Source: Thermodesulfobacteriales bacterium (GTDB lineage Bacteria; Desulfobacterota; Thermodesulfobacteria; Thermodesulfobacteriales; Thermodesulfatatoraceae). Taken from it: a stretch of DNA of 47,924 bases. Positions 25,867-33,642 of the stretch are shown piece by piece (position 1 is the stretch's first letter; each line of letters opens with the position of its first letter). Location: NCBI GenBank assembly GCA_026988575.1, contig JALSKZ010000055.1, positions 1 through 47,924 of the forward strand, given 5' to 3'. Both the position numbers and the translations under genes were made by a program. The notes below the pieces were generated by a model, which ran no database searches, had not been told where the DNA came from, and saw only the letters and a list, made by a program, of their open reading frames with translations.

Positions 25867-26997
25867 ATGGAGCGTAACGGCCTCCTAACTGTTATTAGCG
25901 CCCTTCTGGCGGGCTTTATTCTACTCCTTACTCTAAAACTCTATTTACCCTTTTTCCAGCCTATTGCCTGGGCCGCAGTTATAGCCTTGTTATTATATCC
26001 CCTTAATCGGGCCCTAAGATCCTTATTAAAAGGAAGGCCTGGTTTAGTCGCCTTTATTCTATGCTTGGGTTTTGTGGCCTTTGTGTTTTTCCCTTTATTG
26101 GGGGCCCTCACCAAGGTCACTACCCAATCTATAGAAATTATTTCGGAAGTCAAAGATCAACTGGAAAGCGGAAAGATCTCTCTGGTCCCGGACCCTACGG
26201 AACATCCACGGCTCTATGCCCTAGGCCGTACAGTTTTTAAAAAAATTGAAGGTTTCCAACAAGAAATCCAGACTTCTTTGTTAACTGCTCTGTCATGGGT
26301 GGGCCAATTTTTGTTGAGCCATGGCACAGTAATTTTTCGCAATACCCTAAAGATCATCCTTCAAGTAGTCTTTATGATAGTAACCCTCTTTTATTTGTTC
26401 CGGGACGGAGAAAAATTTTTAGAAGGAACCAAACAACTCCTACCCTTACCCCCCGAGGAGACGGAAAACCTCGTCAAAAAGATAAAGCAGGTCTTGGAAG
26501 CCACCCTTTATGGTAGCTTTCTCACCGCTCTAGCCCAAGGGTTGCTAGGTTTTATAATCTTTTTAAGCCTGGGCTTTAGCTCTCCCTTCTTGCTGGGGCT
26601 CCTGATAGCCATTGCCTCTTTTATCCCCATCTTGGGCACGGCCGCGGTTTGGGGGCCTGCGGTGGTATATCTGTTACTGCACGGCTCCTATGCCAAGGCC
26701 TTGGGGCTTTTCCTATACTCTGCTCTCTTGATAAGCCAGATAGATTCCCTCATTCGTCCCTTTTTTATCAGTGGCCGGACAGAAATTCACAATCTATTCA
26801 TATTTTTTTCCATCCTTGGAGGATTAAAACTTTTTGGTTTTTTGGGCCTTTTTCTAGGCCCCATTTTGGTAGCCCTTTCTATTTCTGTACTCGATATTTA
26901 CCGTAGCCGCGTATTAGGGAAGGATTATGCCCGAGTTGCCCGAAGTGGAGACCATACGATACACCCTGGCCCCCAAGATAGTCCACAAGACCATTAA
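25867..26997 (+). CDS. AI-2E family (PerM/TqsA/UPF0118) membrane protein
   Basis: A 376-residue polytopic membrane protein of the AI-2E transporter family. Visible are an N-terminal pair of helices, a hydrophilic region (about 85-150), FYLFRDGEKFL, then GLLIAIASFIPILGTAAVWGP and LGGLKLFGFLGLFLGPILVAL, the conserved C-terminal stretch. Members export autoinducer-2, act as Na+/H+ antiporters or have unknown roles; the substrate here is open. AAGGA precedes the ATG by 5 bases. The last 24 codons overlap mutM in a different frame (71 bases), so the C-terminal tail after ISVLDIYRS is probably of no functional weight. Confidence 0.9.
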   Translation: MERNGLLTVISALLAGFILLLTLKLYLPFFQPIAWAAVIALLLYPLNRALRSLLKGRPGLVAFILCLGFVAFVFFPLLGALTKVTTQSIEIISEVKDQLESGKISLVPDPTEHPRLYALGRTVFKKIEGFQQEIQTSLLTALSWVGQFLLSHGTVIFRNTLKIILQVVFMIVTLFYLFRDGEKFLEGTKQLLPLPPEETENLVKKIKQVLEATLYGSFLTALAQGLLGFIIFLSLGFSSPFLLGLLIAIASFIPILGTAAVWGPAVVYLLLHGSYAKALGLFLYSALLISQIDSLIRPFFISGRTEIHNLFIFFSILGGLKLFGFLGLFLGPILVALSISVLDIYRSRVLGKDYARVARSGDHTIHPGPQDSPQDH

Positions 26998-27736
26998 AAC
27001 CGTAGATATCTCCTTGGCCAAGCTAGTTATCCCTGAGCCCCAAAAATTTAGGGCACAAATACAGGGTAGAAAGATATTAAGGCTCTGGCGCCGCGGAAAA
27101 TATCTCTTGTTAGACTTATCCGGTCAACTTACCTTGATGATCCACTTTCGAATGACCGGCCAATTGGTCTACTTCCCCCCTTCTGCCCCTCACCCACCCT
27201 ATACCCATATAGTGTTTACGCTAAACCAGGGGGTTTTGGTCTATGCCGATCTGCGCCAATTTGGTCGGCTAGAATTGCTTCCCTCAAACAAAATAGAAAA
27301 GCACCCGATCCTTAGTAAATTAGGCCCTGAACCATTGGGTATTAAGAGAGAAGAATTTGAGGCCCTCTTAAAGGCAAAACGTGTCCTTAAGGCCCTACTC
27401 CTTGACCAAAACGTCATTGCCGGCCTGGGTAATATTTATGTAGACGAAATCCTTTTTTGCGCCGCTATTGCCCCCCACCGCAAGGCCTGTAGCCTTTCTC
27501 GTGCGGAAATTTCCAGACTATTTTGTTGCTTACAACGCATACTCAAAGAGGCCATCCTCCTTGGAGGATCCTCTGTGCGTAATTACGTTAATGGATTGGG
27601 CTATAAAGGGAAATTTCAAGAAAGGCACAAGGTCTATCACCGGCGCGGACAGCCTTGCCCCAGGTGCGGACACGCCATCGTTTATACTCGCTTAGCCGGT
27701 CGGGGGACTTACTACTGCCCCCAGTGTCAATATTGA
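26927..27736 (+). CDS. mutM: Formamidopyrimidine-DNA glycosylase
   Basis: A 269-residue DNA repair enzyme that excises 8-oxoguanine and formamidopyrimidines. The catalytic Pro2 and Glu3 are present in MPELPEVET, Lys58 in RRGKYLLL, then the H2TH region (QNVIAGLGNIYVDE) and a C-terminal zinc finger with Cys244, Cys247, Cys264 and Cys267. Since Pro2 is catalytic the start is fixed at 26927, which lies 71 bases inside the AI-2E gene. Start codon follows GGATT; translation is probably coupled to that of the membrane protein. Followed 58 bases later by the rel gene. Confidence 0.97.
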   Translation: MPELPEVETIRYTLAPKIVHKTIKTVDISLAKLVIPEPQKFRAQIQGRKILRLWRRGKYLLLDLSGQLTLMIHFRMTGQLVYFPPSAPHPPYTHIVFTLNQGVLVYADLRQFGRLELLPSNKIEKHPILSKLGPEPLGIKREEFEALLKAKRVLKALLLDQNVIAGLGNIYVDEILFCAAIAPHRKACSLSRAEISRLFCCLQRILKEAILLGGSSVRNYVNGLGYKGKFQERHKVYHRRGQPCPRCGHAIVYTRLAGRGTYYCPQCQY

Positions 27737-27794
27737 TTCTTTTATAGACATGGTTTCAGGCTGGTGCTAAATTATTTAATAGTATGGGTTGCAT

Positions 27795-29972
27795 ATGAAA
27801 CGAAAACATATTGTTCGCCTAAGTGATATCCTAGACCAAATTCAATCTTACCTGCCAGGATGTGATACCTACCTAGTAGAGAAGGCTTATGTATACGCAG
27901 CCAAGGCCCACGCCAATCAAATACGTCGCTCCGGCGAGCCCTATTTATCACACCCCCTGGCTGTAGCCTATATCTTGGCCCTGATGAAGCTTGACTTACC
28001 CACCATTGCGGCAGGCCTATTGCACGACACCGTAGAAGATACGGATATTTCCATACAAGACCTAGAGCAGATCTTCGGCAAAGAAGTAGCGGAAATCGTC
28101 GACGGCGTCACTAAAATAAGCTCTCTCCCCCTAAAGGGCAAAATATACAAAGAGGCCGAAAATTTCCGCAAGATGATTTTGGCCATGGCCAATGATCTAC
28201 GGGTGGTCCTAGTGAAGCTAGCTGACCGCCTTCATAATATGCGCACCTTGGAATTTCAGCCTGAACACAAACGGCAACGCATTGCCCGCGAAACTTTAGA
28301 GATTTATGCCCCCCTAGCCAGTAGGCTCGGTATAGATTGGATCAAACAAGAACTAGAAGACCTTTCTTTTATGTATCTCTACCCCGAAGAATATCGCAAG
28401 CTAAAACAAGAGGTAGAAAAAGTAGTAGCTGCACGTCAAAACTTCATTGAAGAAGTAATACAAATATTAAAAGATATTCTTAAGCGAGAAGGGATAGAAG
28501 GACGCATTTTAGGACGTAGAAAACACCTTTATAGTATTTTTCGTAAACTACAACGTAACAATCTTTCTACCGATGAACTTTATCTTATATACGATATTAT
28601 TGGTCTACGCGTAATAGTAAAAGAAATAAAAGAATGTTACGAAGTTTTAGGCATTATTCATTCTCTTTGGCGTCCGATACCTGGACGCTTTAAAGATTAT
28701 ATCAGTCTGCCCAAACCGAATATGTATCAGTCTCTTCATACTACGGTTATCGGCCCGGGGGGCAGACAGATGGAAGTCCAGATTCGTACAGAGGAAATGG
28801 ATCGTATAGCTAACGAGGGAATAGCGGCACACTGGTTATATAAAGAACAAAAGATAATTTCTGCCGATTCGGCTAAATCTCACCAATTTGAATGGTTAAA
28901 GCGCCTAGTAGAGCTCCAGAAAGAACTCAAGAATCCCCGGGAGTTTATTGAATCTCTACGCATGGATCTTTTCCCCGACGAAGTGTATGTCTTTACCCCC
29001 AACGGGGACATTAAGGTCCTCCCCCGGGGGGCTACTCCTATAGATTTTGCCTACACTATCCACACCGAAGTAGGACACCACTGTACCAGAGCCAAGGTCA
29101 ATGGACGTCTAGTACCTTTGGACTACCAACTAGAAACTGGTGATATTGTAGAAATAGTTACCTCTGCCAACCAAAGGCCCCGTCGCGATTGGTTGAAGTT
29201 TGTAAAGACTGGACGTGCGCGAAGCCGTATAAGGCAATGGCTGAAACGCGAAGAACATGAACGCATTATGATTACGGGGCGGGAAATACTAGACAAGGAA
29301 TTTCGTAAATATAAAAGTTCTATAGGGGTCTTTTTAGATAGCCCGCAGGCCCAAAAAGTGGCCAAGGCCTTTTCTTTTAAGTCTGTAGAAGATCTGATCT
29401 TGGCGGTGGGTTTTGGTCGTCTTACCCCCTCCCAAGTAGTACGTAAATTTCTGCATTCTCAAGAGGAGAAAAAAGCTCCCGAGGAAGACCTAGAGAACAT
29501 AACGCGGAAGGCCACTATAACCGAAAAGAGCGACGAAATTTTTTCCGTGGCGGGAGAACACGGCCTCCTCTTTCATCTCAGCCGCTGCTGTAACCCCATC
29601 CCTGGAGACGAGGTGATTGGCTACATTACGCGTGGCCGAGGTATTACGGTACACCGCATAGACTGTCCCAATCTCAAGACCCTCGACCCTGAAAGACGTA
29701 TAGAAGTTAGCTGGGAAACCAACGATGGGGCCGTTTACCCGGCCCGCATCGCGGTCTTTACCATGGATAAAAAGGGGATGTTAGCGGCTATTTCCAGTGC
29801 TATTAGTGCCAGTGAAGCCAATATCCTCCAGGCCGACGTCAAAACCACCCCTGATAAAAAGGCCATCTTCCACTTTTTGGTAGAAGTATCAGACAAGGGG
29901 CACCTGGATCGTATCTTTACCAACGTAAAACAGATCGAAGGTGTAATTCGGGTACAACGGTTACTTTCTTAA
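27795..29972 (+). CDS. rel: Bifunctional (p)ppGpp synthetase/hydrolase Rel
   Basis: A 725-residue RelA/SpoT-family protein that both makes and degrades the alarmone (p)ppGpp. The HD hydrolase domain is intact (LLHDTVEDT, residues 75-83). The synthetase region (about 235-345) has FKDYI and NMYQSLHT, with methionine where PKPNGYQSLHT is usual. TGS (about 390-450) and a C-terminal ACT domain (about 650-725) complete the long form; CCNPIPGDEVIGYI marks the ZFD/conserved-cysteine region. The ATG at 27795 has only a weak GGG nearby; the TTG two codons earlier is not preferred. Its stop shares a TTAA with the convergent rpmB stop. Confidence 0.95.
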   Translation: MKRKHIVRLSDILDQIQSYLPGCDTYLVEKAYVYAAKAHANQIRRSGEPYLSHPLAVAYILALMKLDLPTIAAGLLHDTVEDTDISIQDLEQIFGKEVAEIVDGVTKISSLPLKGKIYKEAENFRKMILAMANDLRVVLVKLADRLHNMRTLEFQPEHKRQRIARETLEIYAPLASRLGIDWIKQELEDLSFMYLYPEEYRKLKQEVEKVVAARQNFIEEVIQILKDILKREGIEGRILGRRKHLYSIFRKLQRNNLSTDELYLIYDIIGLRVIVKEIKECYEVLGIIHSLWRPIPGRFKDYISLPKPNMYQSLHTTVIGPGGRQMEVQIRTEEMDRIANEGIAAHWLYKEQKIISADSAKSHQFEWLKRLVELQKELKNPREFIESLRMDLFPDEVYVFTPNGDIKVLPRGATPIDFAYTIHTEVGHHCTRAKVNGRLVPLDYQLETGDIVEIVTSANQRPRRDWLKFVKTGRARSRIRQWLKREEHERIMITGREILDKEFRKYKSSIGVFLDSPQAQKVAKAFSFKSVEDLILAVGFGRLTPSQVVRKFLHSQEEKKAPEEDLENITRKATITEKSDEIFSVAGEHGLLFHLSRCCNPIPGDEVIGYITRGRGITVHRIDCPNLKTLDPERRIEVSWETNDGAVYPARIAVFTMDKKGMLAAISSAISASEANILQADVKTTPDKKAIFHFLVEVSDKGHLDRIFTNVKQIEGVIRVQRLLS

Positions 29973-30166
29973 CGTACCGCCTTTTGGACCTTGCCGGCCT
30001 TTAGACAGCGCGTACACACACGCATACGCTTCACCTGACCAGAGGGGGTCTTTACCCGTATCTTTTGAATATTTGGATACCACCAACGCCCGGCATGTTT
30101 GTTAGAATGGCTTACTTTATGACCAGTACGTGGCCGACGACCACAGATTTCGCAGACCTTGGACAT
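29969..30166 (-). CDS. rpmB: 50S ribosomal protein L28 (zinc-binding form)
   Basis: A 65-residue ribosomal protein with the L28 core and two CxxC pairs, Cys5/Cys8 and Cys51/Cys54, the C+ zinc form. The ATG at 30166 follows AAGGAGG by 7 bases; the longer open frame from 30214 has no signal. It stands alone, without rpmG, its usual partner. Its end overlaps rel by 4 bases. Confidence 0.96.
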   Translation of the reverse strand: MSKVCEICGRRPRTGHKVSHSNKHAGRWWYPNIQKIRVKTPSGQVKRMRVCTRCLKAGKVQKAVR

Positions 30167-30213
30167 GTTTTTTCCTCCTTTTGAGATACATGACTTTGCG
30201 TTAACAAAGCGCA

Positions 30214-30241
30214 TTTATAACGAGTATTTTGATTTTAGCAA
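30214..30241 (-). promoter_or_regulatory. Candidate sigma-70 promoter for rpmB
   Basis: Read on the minus strand: TTGCTA (30241-30236), 16-base spacer, TATAAA (30219-30214), giving a leader of about 40 bases before the rpmB ATG. Confidence 0.5.
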
Positions 30242-30270
30242 CTCCCCTAAAAATATGGTAAAAGGATTTT

Positions 30271-30618
30271 ATGAAAGGAGAAAGGCGCCATTCCCAAAGG
30301 GCCAGGTATGTATTCCAGGTGGATTACAGCACCCCAGAGGCCCTTTTTAACGAATTTGCCGAAGATATAAGTGAGGGCGGGCTTTTTATCAAGACAAAAC
30401 GACCTTTACCCATTGGTACCGAAATCATCCTGGAATTTATCTTGCCCTTACTCCAGGAACCCATACGTGTACGGGGTCGGGTGGAGTGGCATACTGAACT
30501 TCCCTGTGTAAAAAAACGCATCTCGGGCATGGGGGTAAGCTTTCAAGGCCTTTCCGAACAAGATAAAGAAAAGATTAACGCCTTGGTGCGCCAGTTACGT
30601 AAAAATAGTCCTGATTAA
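30271..30618 (+). CDS. PilZ-domain protein (c-di-GMP receptor candidate)
   Basis: A 115-residue single-domain PilZ protein. It keeps the two c-di-GMP binding motifs: RxxxR (Arg6-His-Ser-Gln-Arg10) and DISEGG (residues 32-37, fitting D/NxSxxG), and the later GMGVSF. The sequence resembles the stand-alone PilZ type of Myxococcales and relatives. AAAAGGA precedes the ATG by 5 bases. It is divergent from rpmB and precedes carD in the same direction, though a separate promoter serves carD. A role in motility or matrix control is usual for PilZ and is inferred. Confidence 0.9.
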   Translation: MKGERRHSQRARYVFQVDYSTPEALFNEFAEDISEGGLFIKTKRPLPIGTEIILEFILPLLQEPIRVRGRVEWHTELPCVKKRISGMGVSFQGLSEQDKEKINALVRQLRKNSPD

Positions 30619-30676
30619 ACAACTAAAGATTAGTACCTTCTTTGGATAAGCACTGGGTACCCTCCTGAGCTGTTGG

Positions 30677-30705
30677 TTCACAAGAAACGTTTTTAATGCT
30701 AAAAT
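30677..30705 (+). promoter_or_regulatory. Sigma-70 promoter for carD
   Basis: TTCACA (30677-30682), a 17-base spacer and TAAAAT (30700-30705) with an extended -10 TGC (30697-30699). The match is good (5/6 each half) and lies 31 bases ahead of the carD ATG, with GGGGAGG in the leader. Confidence 0.65.
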
Positions 30706-30736
30706 TAGCCCTAAATTTTTGTGGGGAGGTCGGCTC

Positions 30737-31231
30737 ATGTTTAGTGTGGGGGATATGGCTGTCTATCCGGCTCACGGTGTGGGTGTGATAGAGGCCGAAG
30801 AAACCAAGGTCATTGGGGGCGTAGAAAAGACCTTCTACGTAATGCGTATTTTAGATAACAATATGACGGTACTCATCCCCAAGGATAACATCAATCGTAT
30901 AGGTCTACGCAATATCATTTCTCCTCAAGAAGTAGAAAAAGTCTACGGAATTTTGAGAGAGAAAGAAGTTAACTTCAACCACCAGACTTGGAATCGTCGC
31001 TATCGCGAATATATGGAAAAGATTAAAAGTGGTTCTATTTTCGAATTGGCTCACGTTTTGAGGGACTTACACTTAATCAGCAATGATAAGCAATTATCTT
31101 TTGGCGAGCGACGCATGCTTGAGACAGCCAAAAATCTCCTGGTAAAGGAGTTATCTCTAGCAGAAAACAAGGAAGAACAAGAAATCAGTGAAAAGATAGA
31201 CCGTATTTTGGCCGGTGAGGCTGGGGGTTAA
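30737..31231 (+). CDS. carD: CarD-family transcription regulator
   Basis: A 164-residue CarD_CdnL_TRCF protein. Residues about 1-60 form the RNA polymerase interaction domain (FSVGDMAVYPAHGVGVIE, then NMTVLIPKDN), and the rest is helical (about 65-160; RYREYMEKIKSG, FELAHVLRDL, GERRMLETAKNLLVKEL). CarD binds the beta subunit and stabilises the open promoter complex at many promoters including rRNA. The ATG at 30737 is preceded by GGAGG at 7-8 bases; the frame extends six codons upstream to a TTG with no support. Three bases separate it from the PIN/TRAM gene, an order widespread in bacteria. Confidence 0.95.
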   Translation: MFSVGDMAVYPAHGVGVIEAEETKVIGGVEKTFYVMRILDNNMTVLIPKDNINRIGLRNIISPQEVEKVYGILREKEVNFNHQTWNRRYREYMEKIKSGSIFELAHVLRDLHLISNDKQLSFGERRMLETAKNLLVKELSLAENKEEQEISEKIDRILAGEAGG

Positions 31232-31234
31232 TGG

Positions 31235-32275
31235 GTGTTAAAAAACGCCTTATTAGGCCTTTTTATATTGACCTGTGGCCTGATCGGCTATTTCTCGTTT
31301 AATCACTTAGCCCAAATTAATCACAAGGCATGGATGCCCTGGGTGGGCACTTTAGTAGGAGTTTCGATTGCCTGTTCTGCTGTCCTGATTGAACGCTACA
31401 TCCGAAACGTCCCTTTACCTGTAATCACGGGAGGCACTATTGGCTTAGCCTTGGGCCTCATTGTGGCCCGACTACTTTCCCTGGCCTTTGACCAACTCCA
31501 CGGAGGTGTATTGGGGGCCTTTCTCTACGTAATGCTATCGGTCTTCTTTGGCTATTTGGGCCTGGCTATTGGGGGACGAAAGTTCTCAGAGCTACAAACC
31601 CCTTCGAGATCCTCTAACCTTGGCCACGACCCGGTCTCTAAAGAGCTACAACCCCAACTACGCCCAAAAGTGGTGGATACAAGTGCCATTATAGATGCTC
31701 GTCTGGCCGATATGTGTGCTACCGGGTGGATAGATGGCCCTCTTATTGTACCTTCTTTTGTCTTACAAGAGCTACAATACATTGCCGACAGTACGGACCC
31801 TCGCAAGAGGACCCGTGGTCGTCGCGGCCTTGAAGCCCTAGAAAAGATCAAAGACTCCAGCAAGGTAAAAGTACGCATTATTGATAAAGACTATCCTCAC
31901 CTCAAAGATACCGACGCCAAACTAGTACGTCTTTGTCAAGAATGGGGCGCCAAGTTGATCACTACGGACTATAACCTGAACAAAGTGGCGCGGTTGGAAG
32001 GGGTAGAAGTACTAAATGTAAATGACCTTTCTCTTGCCTTACGGCCCATTGTTTCTGCTGGAGAAGTGCTACACATCTATCTTGTCAAGGCCGGCAAAGA
32101 AAAGGACCAGGCTGTGGGATATTTGGACGACGGCACCATGGTGGTAGTGGAAAATGGCCGTCCGTTTATCGGACAAGAGGTAGATGTGGTAGTAACTAGT
32201 CTCCTACAGACCCCCGCAGGCCGCATTATTTTTGGCCAAGTGAAAGAAAAAAAAACGGACAAGGCCGTAGCTTAA
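31235..32275 (+). CDS. Membrane PIN-TRAM domain protein (YacL-like ribonuclease)
   Basis: A 346-residue protein with four N-terminal hydrophobic helices (about 3-112), a PIN ribonuclease domain (about 145-265) with the full set of acidic residues Asp148, Glu179, Asp227 and Asp245, and a C-terminal TRAM domain (about 283-340). This is the YacL/PIN-TRAM layout, thought to be an RNase held at the membrane. The start is GTG at 31235, about 7 bases after GGGGG. It follows carD by 3 bases, matching the common carD-yacL order, but ispD does not follow. The end shares TTAA with moeA. Confidence 0.9.
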   Translation: MLKNALLGLFILTCGLIGYFSFNHLAQINHKAWMPWVGTLVGVSIACSAVLIERYIRNVPLPVITGGTIGLALGLIVARLLSLAFDQLHGGVLGAFLYVMLSVFFGYLGLAIGGRKFSELQTPSRSSNLGHDPVSKELQPQLRPKVVDTSAIIDARLADMCATGWIDGPLIVPSFVLQELQYIADSTDPRKRTRGRRGLEALEKIKDSSKVKVRIIDKDYPHLKDTDAKLVRLCQEWGAKLITTDYNLNKVARLEGVEVLNVNDLSLALRPIVSAGEVLHIYLVKAGKEKDQAVGYLDDGTMVVVENGRPFIGQEVDVVVTSLLQTPAGRIIFGQVKEKKTDKAVA

Positions 32276-33504
32276 GGCAATAAAAAGACATCTATTTCTT
32301 CGCCCTGGTATACTCCCTCACTTGTTTCAGGAATACGCAACAGACCATGGGCCTGTGCCATAGAGGAAATTAGGCCTGAAGGTCTAAAAATGGGTTCCGC
32401 TAAGAAGCCGGAGTCTTTATCTTCTTTGAGTCGTACCCGTACATAATCTTCTCGCCCCAAGGGTGAGGGAATATTTCTTGTGGCACGGGCCTTTATCTTA
32501 GGCAGGGCTATATCCCTTACTTTTGCCCCTTGCAAGTGGAGCAAATAAGGACGCACTAATACGTAAAAAACCAAGAGGGCACTGGCCATCTGCCCCGGCA
32601 AACCAAAAACTATTTGGGGGCCCACTTGGGCCACAATGGTAGGTTTACCTGGACGCAAGGCCACTCCGTGGCACAGAAGGCGTGCTCCCGGTAGGCGTTT
32701 TATACAACGCAGGGTAAAATCCCTTGTGCCTACCGAGGAACCTCCAGAAATCAATACCACATGAGCCTCGATAAGCCCTTTATTTAGGGCCTGAGACAGG
32801 TCTTCTTCCCGATCAGGGACTATACCCAAGAGCAAAGGCTCGCCCCCGGCTTCAAGTACCCCTGCGGCCAAAGAGTAGGAATTGGTGTCTCTGACTTGGG
32901 CTAGAGAAGGACTATCTTGAGGAGGAACTAATTCGTCTCCAGTGGAGATAATAGCTACCTTGGGTGGGGAACACACTTTAACATGGGTGAGACCTGCTTG
33001 GGCCAACAAGCCTATTTGCCCAGCCTGTAGTTTTGTCCCTTTAGGCAACAATATTTCCCCGGCCCTTATGTCCTCTCCTCGTTGAAGGAGATTTTCCCCA
33101 GGGGCTACAGGACGCGTAATTTCTACCAGATCTCCTATTTCTTGGGTGTATTCCACCATGACCACGGCATCTGCTCCAGGAGGGAGCATACCGCCGGTGG
33201 CAATTCTTGCTGTCTCTCCTGTTTCAAGCTGAAAATTAGGAACCACACCCATGGGGATATCGCCTTTTAAACGCAAGATTACAGGTTCACTTTCCCGGGC
33301 CCCAAAGACGTCTTGGGCCCTTACCGCGTAGCCATCCATGGTAGAACGCGCAAAAGGGGGTAGATCCTCCGGGGCAATTACGTCTTCGGCTAAAAATCGC
33401 CCCACAGCCCTAAGAAGGGCTACTTCTTCTTTTGGTAGAGGAGGTAGTAAAAAGAGTTCCTGGTATATTTGATCCACCTTTTTTACCTGGAAAAAAAATT
33501 CCAT
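32272..33504 (-). CDS. moeA: Molybdopterin molybdotransferase MoeA
   Basis: A 410-residue enzyme that inserts molybdate (or tungstate) into adenylated molybdopterin. Family motifs are FARSTMDGYAVR, ARIATGGMLPPGADAVVM, AIISTGDELV, RDTNSYSL, LISGGSSVGTRDF and LPGQMASALLVF. It stands alone; no moaA-E, mogA or molybdoenzyme gene is in the window. The N-terminus begins MEFFFQVKKVDQIY with no strong ribosome site. It is divergent from pgi across 138 bases and ends in a 4-base overlap with the PIN/TRAM gene. Confidence 0.95.
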   Translation of the reverse strand: MEFFFQVKKVDQIYQELFLLPPLPKEEVALLRAVGRFLAEDVIAPEDLPPFARSTMDGYAVRAQDVFGARESEPVILRLKGDIPMGVVPNFQLETGETARIATGGMLPPGADAVVMVEYTQEIGDLVEITRPVAPGENLLQRGEDIRAGEILLPKGTKLQAGQIGLLAQAGLTHVKVCSPPKVAIISTGDELVPPQDSPSLAQVRDTNSYSLAAGVLEAGGEPLLLGIVPDREEDLSQALNKGLIEAHVVLISGGSSVGTRDFTLRCIKRLPGARLLCHGVALRPGKPTIVAQVGPQIVFGLPGQMASALLVFYVLVRPYLLHLQGAKVRDIALPKIKARATRNIPSPLGREDYVRVRLKEDKDSGFLAEPIFRPSGLISSMAQAHGLLRIPETSEGVYQGEEIDVFLLP

Positions 33505-33584
33505 AAAGAGTGACTGATAATTTTTTTGGCATTTTGGCCTATATTAACTCTATTTTAAAACTTATACAAAACCGATTAATTTCT

Positions 33585-33613
33585 TTGCAAACTATAGAAA
33601 AGTTGGCTTTAAT
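33585..33613 (+). promoter_or_regulatory. Candidate sigma-70 promoter for pgi
   Basis: TTGCAA (33585-33590), 17-base spacer, TTTAAT (33608-33613), with GAGGAGG in a leader of about 23 bases before the pgi ATG. Confidence 0.5.
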
Positions 33614-33642
33614 AACGCAACAAATCCTAAGAGGAGGTCTTC

